DNA from: Heterocephalus glaber | Lineage: Eukaryota > Chordata > Mammalia > Rodentia > Bathyergidae | Assembly: GCF_000247695.1 (NCBI RefSeq) | Contig: NW_004624734.1 | Location: forward strand, 8,697,218 to 8,761,217 | DNA: 64,000 nucleotides | Direction of reading: 5' to 3' | In this document: positions 1-10,500 of the stretch, in pieces | Position numbering within the stretch: position 1 is the first letter of the stretch | How the letters are laid out: every line of letters starts with the position of its first letter | Made by a program: the position numbers and the translations under genes | The notes under the pieces: generated by a model | The model's database searches: none | The model's input: the letters and a program-made list of their open reading frames with translations, nothing else | Told to the model about the DNA's origin: nothing

Positions 1-90
1 GAGGATTTAGCTCAGTGGTTTCGCCACCTGACTTGCAAGTGCAAGGACCCGAGTTCAATCCCCGGTACCAAAAAAAAATAAATAATAAAA
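1..90 (+). mobile_element. ID-like SINE (cut by window edge)
   Basis: GATTTAGCTCAGTGG (A box) and GAGTTCAATCC (B box), then GGTACCA and an A-tail; tRNA-derived. Confidence 0.85.
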
Positions 91-484
91 AATAAATAAA
101 AGTAAGCAAACGACAAAAAACTTCGCCAGTGGGAATGACAATCTCCCCTGCTGGTCTGAGCTAGAATACCATGGCACAGGTGTAAGACACGGTGTGAACA
201 GTCAATGGTGCATACACAGACAGTACACTATGCTCCCTCTAGCCAACCTTGCCTCTGGAACATGGGAGGAAGAAGATAAACTGAGTTATGGGGAATTCCT
301 GGCACTCTATGCAAGAATACATGCCAGAATAGAAGGTAGAGGTGAGATCGCAACTTCAGAGGGATTACATTTAGTCTAATTTTTACCTTTTTTTTCTTTA
401 CTAGTTTATTAGTAGAAAATAACAATACATATTTATGGGGTTTTTCTACTTTTAATTTATGAAAGTTGAAAAGCAAATCTTTTT

Positions 485-645
485 TAAAAGATTTTTTTGG
501 TTCATTTGAGACAAGGTCTTGCTCTGTAGTTCAGGCTGGTCTTGAACTAACTATGTAGCTCAGGCTGATCTTAAACCCATGGCAATCCTCCTGCCTCAGC
601 CTCCTGAGTGCTGGGATTACAGGCAAACTCCACCATGCCTGACAT
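485..645 (-). mobile_element. B1 SINE
   Basis: Reverse B1 with GAGACAAGGTCTTGCTCTG and CCTCCTGAGTGCTGGGATTA. Confidence 0.85.
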
Positions 646-987
646 AAAGTAAATCAACTGCCACTTTTGAATCAGTTTTAATACCTTCCAGCTTTGATGA
701 CACCAAGAAAGTCTATCCCCACTGTTTGTTCTAATGTACTTTCTAGTATTACAGACGTTGAAAAGCTAGTCTGCATGGCTTGGACTCCTTGACAGACAGG
801 GTTCTGGTTATAAAGGAATCATTCACATGAGAGCTAAACGGCAGAAACAAGGCAAATCTTCCTGCAAAACCATGGTGATCCAGTGCTTGAATCCCACTTC
901 ACGGCAGACTTTATGCTCCCAGGTCTAGACAACTCTGGCACTGGCCCAGGATCACAGATATAGCAGTGTTCTTAAACCTGATATAGC

Positions 988-1179
988 CAGTGATGGGGAA
1001 CCTTTTAGAGACGAGGGCCCAAACTGCAACCCCAAATCCACTTACTTATTGGAAAGTGCCAACACTGCAATTAAATCTGAATACTGGGTTTTAGTTTAGA
1101 AAAAACAACTCATACATTAACATCTTTTGTCTTAAAAGAAAAACACTATAACACCCATGCCATAGAGTCACCACCACTG
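988..1179 (+). mobile_element. hAT-like non-autonomous element (longest of three copies)
   Basis: Starts CAGTGATGGGGAACCTTTT and ends ...CACCACCACTG, which is an imperfect inverted copy of the related end CAGTGGTGGCGAACCTA. No coding capacity. Shares its ends with 11860-11941 and 41760-41831. No clear 8-bp target duplication is left. Confidence 0.6.
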
Positions 1180-1345
1180 TACCAATTCCCTATCATCCCG
1201 ACTACACAACAGTGTCCCAAGTCTTCCTCCAAGTTGGGCTGTGGTACTCTGGAGGGCTGATCTTGAACACCACCTCCTGCTTTTCCTAAGACTATAGAGC
1301 TCTTAATTTCTGTACTAAATACTTTTCTGCTTAAACACCCTGTGA

Positions 1346-1797
1346 AGGTTTATTGTGTCAACTTGAGAAATTTGGCTAAGAGAAGCTGAACTAAATAAGC
1401 TTAGCAATTCCACACCCTATGGAGTGGGGATCCTGGATGGTATAAAGGGGAAATGAGGAAGGACAGATCTGTTTTCTGTTCCTTCGGAGGACCTCCAGTC
1501 TTCACCATGGACATCATTTCCTGGCTTCCGGCGAGGATCCTTCAGCCTTCTGGTGTACTCTTCAGCCTTGCAGCACAGACCCATAGGCCTCCTGATACAG
1601 ACTCCCACAGAACATGCAGTGAGCTCCAGACCTTTGACTAAATCCTCCGGTCTCCAGTATGCAAAGACCCTCTGCACTCCTCCTCATCCGACTCTGGGTG
1701 GCCACTGTAAGCCAATCTTGTAAATTCAATGTATTTATTTGTGTATCTTGTGTTATATCTGTTTCTCTAGTAAATACTGACTGATATACACCCCTAG
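1346..1797 (+). mobile_element. Solo LTR of an old ERVL-type element (MLT2-like)
   Basis: Begins GAAGGTTTATTGTGTCAACTTG and ends TCTGTTTCTCTAGTAAATACTGACTGATATAC, the typical ends of MLT2-class LTRs. No viral genes accompany it. The family name is from pattern memory. Confidence 0.6.
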
Positions 1798-2056
1798 TAG
1801 TTTCTGTTTCTTGAACTGAACTGAACCTCATAAACTATGCCATGTCACAGAAATGATGGCTCCAGTATTAGGCAATCAAAAAGTCACAGCAGTCCATGCC
1901 CTTGAAGACAGTATTTGTATCCTTCCTCACTGGTTAGCACTATGCTTTTCATAACAGAAAGGATCTGCATCATTTTAACATACCTCTGAGAATACAGTAA
2001 TAATTTCAGCTAACAAATATCTTTTGAATACTTTACAAAATAATTTTTTTCGTTGT

Positions 2057-2200
2057 TGTTTTTTGAGACAAGGTCTTGCTGTGTGGTTCAGGCTGGCCTT
2101 CACCTCACTATGTAGCCCAGGCTGGCTTTGAACACATAGCGATCTTTCTGCCTCAGCCTCCCAAGTGCTGGGATTACAGGTGTGTGCTACCATACCCTGC
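2057..2200 (-). mobile_element. B1 SINE
   Basis: Reverse B1 with the internal duplication (two 'caggctgg' modules). Confidence 0.9.
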
Positions 2201-2427
2201 TTACAAACTAGTATTATGCTCTCTGCTTAATCTGATGCTCTAACACATGAGTTAAGGCAGGTTTTACAGTGACATGGACGACGAAGTAGAGTTTTGCTTG
2301 GGATTTTATGACAGAAAAAACAGATTTAGAGATTACTGCTAGAAAAAAAACAGCATACCTATGAAAATATTATATAATAGTTCTTATTCATCAAGTATGA
2401 ATTTGTAATATATAGTTGGGTTTTTTT

Positions 2428-2502
2428 TTGGTACCAGGGATCGAACTCTGGTCCTTGCAGTTTCAAGGCAGGCGGCAGAACCACTGAGCTAAATCACCGG
2501 CC
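2428..2502 (-). mobile_element. ID-like SINE
   Basis: GGTACCAGGGATCGAACTC to GAGCTAAATCACCGGCCC. Confidence 0.9.
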
Positions 2503-2519
2503 CAATATATAGATTTTTA

Positions 2520-3440
2520 ACAGTATTTTTGATACAAGAAAGAAATCCTATAATGTGCTTTATGTATGAATATTGTGTTTACTATATTATGTATGAAGCT
2601 TTAAATATTCAACAGGAGGAGGGAAAAAACTATAGAACTGTATGAAAGACAAGTTAACATCAGGATCAGTTTCGGGAGGGTAAGAGCAAGAGTCAGCTTG
2701 ACAATCTTAGAGCCAAGGGCCCAAAGACAGAAACCAGGGAGACATCTAGGGTAAGTAGTCAAGAATTTTAGTAAAAGACAAATAAGAGCTTCTCAGCTCT
2801 TCTACGAATGAATTCTAAAAAGTTTTAAATGTGAACCAAAGTTAAAAATAAAGACCAGTAAGTTATTCCTTAACTCTTCTCAGTAACATGTGACTATGTA
2901 AAATATTCTCTAGTTCTTTGTATTTTCATGAGTATTTTGAAGGTCAAACCAGGAGGCAGAGGCTGAAAGGCTAAAACTGGCCGCCATCTTCAATCCACAA
3001 TCAACTACCGACCAACAAGGAAGGAGTCGTACCAACATGCAAACATTTAAAGGAGTGCAAGGCTGCCTCAAACATGTTTACTAAAACAAACTAGTTATTG
3101 TTTTCTAAGTGTGCTTATTATAACTTGTTATAACTGACTAAATTATCTTTACTACTATTGAAAACAAAAAATATATTGGGAATTTCACAATTTTAATCCA
3201 AAAACCTAAAAAATGTTTTTAAATACAAGGAGTTTGATTTTATACTTTACATCTTCAGATGTTTTCCTTTTCTTAGGTGTATTTGTGAATTTTGTAGTTT
3301 CTCTATAACATATATGTCTGTTTAGGCCATTTTATTCTGGCCAAAAAAATGTTTCAATAAGCCTGATAGAAATATCATTTGGGAACTATTTTGGAAAAAA
3401 ATTTTGAAATCTGCATCAAGGCCTTAAGAACGAGTATATT
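2520..3440. other. ATXN3 intron 9, nothing recognised
   Basis: AT-rich intronic sequence. No coding signal, repeat family or CAG tract could be assigned. The same holds for 4640-5538. Confidence 0.6.
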
Positions 3441-3442
3441 CA

Positions 3443-3600
3443 TTGCTGGACATAGTGGCACACACCTGTTAAGTCCCAGTGCTCAGGAGGCTGAGGCAGA
3501 AGGATTGCTGAGAGTTCGAGGACAGCCCAGGCTACATAGAGAGTTCAAGGCCAGCCTGAACTACATATCAAGACCCCGTCTCTCAAAAAACCAAAAAATG
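3443..3600 (+). mobile_element. B1 SINE
   Basis: Forward B1 with duplicated 'gttcaaggccagcctg' module and A-tail. Confidence 0.9.
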
Positions 3601-4318
3601 GAAAATAAAAAGAATCCTGACACTGGACATCTTCAGAATAATTAGAAGAAATCGTGTGAGAGACTTGGAGCATTGATCATTGTACTATGGATCACAATAG
3701 CATAAATCAAAAGGTTTATAAATTATATTAATCCATCCACTTTATAAAACCTTAGCAAACTGTTATGAAGAGTATTTACCATCAAAGGAAAATGGGTATA
3801 ACTAATCTACAGCAACCGTATGTGTGACAAGGAGAGAATGTGCCCAAATACTAGTACCAGTTAGTGAAGGACAAAAGACAGGTTTACACTTTTTTTTTAA
3901 ATTATAGAATTCCTTAAAATGAAATTTCTAGGATATTAGCTTATATACTTAAGTAATTTTAAGTTATTTTTAACACTAACTATATACTTGATACAGAATT
4001 ATTGTCAATGAATATGTCACTATTATTGTATGGCAATAGCATTTGGCTATGTTAAAAGTACATACATTTTGGAGACACAGACTAAAACAGTTATGAATAT
4101 CATAATCATGACTTACAAAATCATCCAAGCTTAGGGATGGGAAAATGGAAAGAATGGGAGTTGGAAACACAAAAAATGAGACTGGCCACATGCGGACATG
4201 TATTAAGTCTCAGTAATAGATAAAAAGGGGTTCATTATGCTAGTTTCTCTAAATATGTATAAATTTGAGATTTATCCTAATTAAAAAAAATTAAAGTTAA
4301 TTTTAAAATTTAAAAGGA

Positions 4319-4415
4319 GAGGCCAGAGATGTAGCTCAGTGTTGCTGCACCTTCCTGGCAAGTGCAAGGTCCTGAGTTGATTCTCGGTACCAGAAAAATA
4401 AATAAATAAATAAAA
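4319..4415 (+). mobile_element. ID-like SINE
   Basis: GATGTAGCTCAGTG, GAGTTGATTCTCGGTACCA, A-rich tail of AAAT units. Confidence 0.85.
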
Positions 4416-4557
4416 TTTAAAAAGAACTGAAAAGCACTGATAAGCACTATTTAACTATGATTAAATCCATTACTCTCTCACTGAAGAAAGACTGGAAATA
4501 TCTCACATCAAGAGGATGTCAATATAGTGAGACCCTGTCTCAGAATTAAAAAAAAAA

Positions 4558-4640
4558 AGCCAGGGATTTAGCTCAGTGGTTCCACTGCCTGCCTCACAAG
4601 TGCAAGGTCCTGAGTTCGATCCTTGGTACTAAAAAAAAAA
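4558..4640 (+). mobile_element. ID-like SINE
   Basis: GATTTAGCTCAGTGGTTCC and GAGTTCGATCCTTGGTACT with A-tail. Confidence 0.9.
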
Positions 4641-5538
4641 AACCAAAAAAACCAAAACCCAAAACAAAGATGTTATCTGATCAGAACTCTCCTTCATATA
4701 TTTGAGTTGTGAATTAAAAAGAAAAAAAGGTAAATATTATCTTAATTTTAGATGCCACTAAAATACTGCCAATTATAATCACAAGATACTTCTCAATTTC
4801 AGAGATGCTGACAAGTGAAAATATGTACATCTTTAAACTGATGAAATACAGTAAATTACAGGGCAGATTCAGTCACTGGCCTTTCATTTCTGACCTAGGG
4901 TCAGAGGATCTAAATATTTATTACAGATCTCATAATTTTTAAGATAGGGTTTTATTTTTCTTTAAAAAAGAAAGGGGAAGAAGACTTGTGGTAACAGTTA
5001 TTGGAAAGGAAGATTCGTTCGTGGGGTGAAAATCTCCTCTGCAAGCATTCACAAAGCTAGGCATAACGTAAGGTTTTAGGAGTTGCTGATTCAAATTTAT
5101 GGTTTGCTTCCATACCAACGCTGAGTCTGTAGGCTCTGCCTTAAGTGAAAGTGAGCAGGACCAGGAACACTACTTCTAACTGGGAGTGTGCTCCCCAACC
5201 TAAAACGCTGTTTTTCCTATTAACTGACAGAGAATGTCCTAGAGTTAGTCATGCAGCCAAGAAGTACATCCAAGGGATCAACAGGCATTGTTTCTCCCTT
5301 GCCCCAATTCCATTTTCCTTTTGATAAACAAAATTTTATAAGGTTCCCTTATCCTATTTCATGTAAATTTATTCAGTATTGAGGCAGTTTTTCTCTAAAA
5401 CTACAGTACATTCATTTCATATTTGCTGTAAAACATTTAAAAAATATATTCAAATGTTCAGAGTTCAGGCAGTAACCAATCTAGAAAAAATAGAGCAGAT
5501 ATTAAACATGCAACTTTAATTTGTACCAACTAATTTAC

Positions 5539-5632
5539 TTTTCAAAGTAGGCTTCTCTTCTTTTCCGCAGTTCTTCAAATGTAAGATTTGTACCTGATGT
5601 CTGTGGAACATCTTGAGATATACTGGAACTAC
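5539..5632 (-). CDS. ATXN3: ATXN3 exon 9 (VCP-binding segment, last exon in window)
   Basis: 94 bp, residues 259-290. Ends [13 protein letters not shown], with the RKRR VCP-binding/NLS patch. Acceptor TTTCAG|GTAGTT, donor GAAAA|GTAAAT. If the intron is not removed, the frame reads straight into TAA after the final Lys. The next exon should begin with the glutamine tract, but none is found to the left. Confidence 0.95.
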
Positions 5633-7525
5633 CTGAAAATAAAATAAAAGACGAAAACCAACTATTTTATTTACCAATTCAAGCAACGATATAGTCTTAT
5701 TTGAGCAACTTTTCAAAATGTTTTCTTCTTAAAAATATTCTGCCAGGCTCGCTTACACAGTATGGCCACCGACATTAGCTACCACTCTCTAGTCTCTCAA
5801 ATGGGAAAGCAGCGGACTGTAAGAGACTGAACTGTAGCAGCCTCTATTTCCAACAGACTCACGTTCAAGTTTCATTCACACAAAAAAGTCGGGAAAATTT
5901 TATGAATCCTTTTGTTAAAAAAAAAGTTAATATAAAATTATAGTAAAAAAAAGTAACCTGATCATTGTAGCAACTCAGCTGAAACAATCTGCAGTGGTGG
6001 CAGCAGCAGCAGAGATTTAATTTATTTGATTTTCTGTGGCTGTTGGTTGTTCATTAGTTTCACGGTGATGGAAGATGCACATTTTTTCAAAGGGTCTAAG
6101 AAGCTCCTGGAGGTTTGGTTCTCCCGTTGGCAACCTGACGCCAACCAGGGATCTGGGGATCTTCGCACTATCCCGAGATCTGAGTGGGATGTACTTTTGA
6201 AGGATGTGCCATGTTCAATCATAAGTGTGACAAAAACTGGCAAGCAGGAAGCTTATGCACTCAGTGAGAACAGCATATCTGTCTCCAAGAGATGTTTCAT
6301 TTTGAAGACAGGTGGTTCCACCTTCTTACTGAAAGCACTGGTTCCCTTGTTGAAGCCTGCTAGGGATCACAGTGGGTTTGACTGGATTCAAAGCTTCTTT
6401 TATTCTCGTAAGAATTTCATGAAGCCTTCTCACCAAGGGTATCTACACCAGAATTTCTAGAAAGAAATAAAGAGTTTCTCACTGCAATTTTCCCAAATGG
6501 AGCAGCATATTAGATGGGATGTATGAACTCTGGCTGTTGGTACCTGTATACTCTGGATTTCCCAGAGCCAGATCAGACCCTGGAAACCCTGCCGAGTGAG
6601 CCTGACCCAGGAGTTATGGACGAGTTTTACATGAAAGATGGTGTTACTGCAAAGGATTCACTCATGAGAGCGCAATTTGTGACCTGGTATCAGGTCATTG
6701 ATGTCACACTGTTCAATCCTTGTGGGTATTCAATGAATGGAATGAAATCAGATGGAACTTATTGAACTATTCACATCACTCTAGAACCAGAATTTTCTTA
6801 CATTAGCTTTGAAACAGACTTAAGTCAGACCTCCTGTGAGGATCTGACCAGAAAGCTGTGGAAGTCTTTAAGCCAGGAAAATCTGTGACCACCTTGTTCA
6901 CCAGAGTTCTAAATGTCACACAGTGCTTTCTTCACCCCAGAAGATGGAAGGTTTTAAACGTCTTGATTGCCAGAATGCTATGTTCAATGATTAAAATTTT
7001 GCTTTTACCAGTTTTGCTAAGCAGCAGCAAAAACAGCAGAATTGATTAAGAAAAACACAAAAAGAGAACACACAGAAGGTGGTGGCTGCTTTCTACATGT
7101 TGATACCAGGGCCCATGCTTTTCATAACCACCACCTTGCAGTTGGAGAAAGCCCTAGAGGTAATGATAGTGTAATCATTTTGAAGTGTATGCATTATTAT
7201 ATCAAGGTGTTAGATATCTTGCATGAATGCTCTCTTCTGTGTTCTATGCCACTCTTGCTGTGAAATTGAAGTGCGTGTAGAAAAAACTTTTACTATATGA
7301 AACTTTACAACACTTTTGAAAATAAATTTCTTCTTCATGAAAATGTTTTTGCAACATTGCAATGTTTTTCTTCCATAAATCATGTCTTCCTAAGAAAATG
7401 ATTTCAGTTACTCATTTTGAGTATTACTGTTCTAATAATTGTTTCTGCATTTGTAGTCTTTGATTTCTTCCCTCATCATGGTCTTTCCCCCATCTCCAAG
7501 CCCCCAAATAAAAGCAATACACTGT

Positions 7526-7580
<55 letters not shown>

Positions 7581-10500
7581 CTGCTAGTATTCTGTAAATA
7601 TTAAGAAAAGTCTTAGGGAAAATCTAAGCAAGATACTCCAAATCTAATGCATGTCTGCTGCAACCAAAGCTGATACCCATCTGTGATGCAGTAGCTGTCA
7701 GAACCTAAGTCCAACAACCTGGTATGAGACGTCTTTAACACAACAGCTGCATGCTCTCTTTAACTTATTAAAAATAAACCAGTACTTTCAGATCCATGGT
7801 ATTCCTTGAACCAGCTTAAGGTGGATGATAATAAAAGAAATCCATTCTCTATATTCCCCAATCCTCAGTATCTGGGTACTCTGACAACTGAAATGCTTCC
7901 CTGTTCTTACTGATATTTTTACCAACCAGATTGTACACAGACTGTGAAATAAAGTGGTAAGGAAAGCGAATTATATAGAAATACCTCAGACTATAAAAGC
8001 TGGTTTCATGGATTATGGGGCAAATCTAACAGAGCCTTACTAACCAAAAACAGGACCGCACAACATTGAGTACTCAAGTGTACCTGGAGGCTCAAGGTAT
8101 TTAGGGTAAAAATAATCTTCATATTAAGGGAATCTAAATTATATTTAGACATTTCATAAAGTCATGATAAGTCATTTCACTAGAAAAGTGGAAGCAAATT
8201 CAAATGGATAAAAACTACAAAAACAAACCATTTTACACATTTAAGTAAGCCACTTTGAGCTATGTGTCAACATCTCTCTCTGCCTCCACTCTCTAGGGAC
8301 AGGTCGTCACTCTCCTCTATCGACAGCCTTGTATCACTGGAGTGGGCCCGCGTGAAGAAGGGTAAGCCTGGAATTTGGCAGCCAAGGTGTGCTGGATTTT
8401 TGTCAAATCCATTGTATTGTCTAGACCCTTCTGTCATGTCCAGCGGCATAAATTTATGAAATAGCTGGTTTAGGTAAGCATCACTGGACTCCGACAGAGA
8501 TTAACCTCTGTTGGGTTAGCAGAGTGTTATAAACCCATAAAATAAGGAGAAATAAACATATAGTTATATTAGCTAAGTATAACTACTACAGTCTTAATAT
8601 AGGTTGTAGAAGTGATTTATGAGAAGCTGACTGTACATAGCAACTGCTTCTGCTGTAACTGTCAAAGAATTTCTAACTATTAATACAATAACTTCCAGAA
8701 AAACTAAGAATAATGTGAATCAATTCACCAAAAATGAATAAAGTACCCATCAAAATGTTTATACCTTGCATACTGAGCTGAATAGCCCTGCGGAGATCTG
8801 CTTCTTCATCTTCCATGTCAATTTCCTGACGACTTAGTGCCAGAGCCCTCTGCAAATCCTCCTCATCTTCATCTAACATTCCCGATCCATCATTTCCTTC
8901 TAAGACTTGTTCCAGGTCTGTTTTAAGGACTCTAAAGAATGAAAGCATTCATATTAACTGCAGCCCTGTCTTCACTTTAAATATAACATAAAGGCATTTG
9001 TACACTAAAGGTTTTTTTGACAACATCTCACTATGCGGTTCAGGCTGGCCTTAAATTGGCAGCAACCCTCCTGCTTCAGCCTTCTGAGTGCTAGGATTAC
9101 AATGCCACCAGACCCATCTTTTACACTAAAGATTTTTTTTTCTTTATTTTTTATTTTTTTGGTACCAGGGATCGAACTCAGGACCTTGCGCTTGCGAGGC
9201 AGGCGCAGTGCAACTGAGCTAAATCCCTGGCCCCAAGATTTTTTTTTTTGGTACCAGGGTACCGGGGATTGAACTCAGGTCCTTGCACTTGTGAGGCAGG
9301 CGGTGGAACCACTGAGCTAAATCCCCAGCCCTACACTAAAGATTTTAAGTAAATTTAAAAAACTTATTTTTTGGCAGATAGGGTTAGTAGTATGAAGATT
9401 GTGTTATGAGCCAGGCATGGTGACACATGCCTGTAATTCCAGCACGTGGCAGGCTAAGGCAGGAGAATTGCTGCAAGTTCAAAGTCAGCCTGGACTATGT
9501 AGTGAGTTCAAGGCCAGCATGAACTACATAAGGAAACCCTGTCTCAAAAATCAAACAAACAGAAAGATTGTGTTATGTAAATCTAGGTTAATATATTTAA
9601 GTAATTCAGAGAGGAGTTTTATTTTTTGGCTTTTTGAGACAGGGTCTCACTATGTAGCTCAGGCTGGCCTTAAACTCACTATGTAGCCTAAACTGCCCTT
9701 GAACTCATGGCAATTCTCCTGACTCAGCCTCCCAAATGCTGGGATTACAAGAGTGCACCACCACACCCAGCTTTCAGAAAGCTGATTCAATAAAGTTCAC
9801 AAAAATATAAAGCAGAGGAGCATGTGTGTAGCCCCAGCTTCTTGGCAGGCTGAGGAAGGAGGATAGCAAGTTTGAGGCCAGCCAGGGCATCTTAAGAGAT
9901 CTTCTGTCAAAATAAAAAGGACTGGGATATAGCTCTGTGATAAGAGTGTCCCTGGATTTGATCTCCAGTACTAAAAAAGAGGAGAAAAAAGAAAAGAAAA
10001 AAATACAATGAAGAAAAGAAAAATAAGGGAACTAGGAGTATATAGCTCAGTGGGAGAACACATATTCAAGGCCCAAGGTTTGATCCCCAGCTTCACAAAA
10101 AATAAAATTAAAATAAAATAAAAGATAAAGTTTAAAGAGAGCCAACAGTAAACAGACCACATGTTCAATGTAAGCATAAAAATTTTAATTCTTGGAATGA
10201 AATATTATCAAATATTCCACATTGCAGGCTTTATTTTTACCTCTGCTCTTTCAGTTGTGCTAATTCTTCTCCAAGAAGTTTTGGTCGATGCATCTGTTGG
10301 ACCCTGATCATCTGGAGAAGTTGGTCAGCTTCACAATCTGGCAGATCACCCTTAACGACAAATATAGAGTAACCTACAAAAGGCAAACATACACTAAAGC
10401 AACTAGTAAGAGATCCAAAATTGATTTAAAATGAAAGCAGACAGACAAAAACTGATACAAAATGGTAGCAAAAAGCATGCTGCCTTCTTTATCTACATAA

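Noticed and set aside
1..70. tRNA-like sequence with A and B boxes
   Set aside because: It ends in GGTACCA plus an A-rich tail, has no anticodon arm fold and matches dozens of ID copies here; it is a SINE, not a tRNA gene.
6000..6014. CAG run as the ATXN3 polyglutamine tract
   Set aside because: It is on the plus strand, only about four units long, and belongs to the 5' UTR of the AMD1 retrocopy. No CTG run marking exon 10 was found in 1-5538.
6026..6460. A functional second AMD1 gene
   Set aside because: Stops at 6458 and 6763, a 2-base insertion near 6468 and a codon loss near 6562 break the frame; there are no introns.
7529..7578. Regular repeat as a possible CRISPR or satellite array
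   Set aside because: Simple AC dinucleotide microsatellite in a mammalian genome; no spacers.
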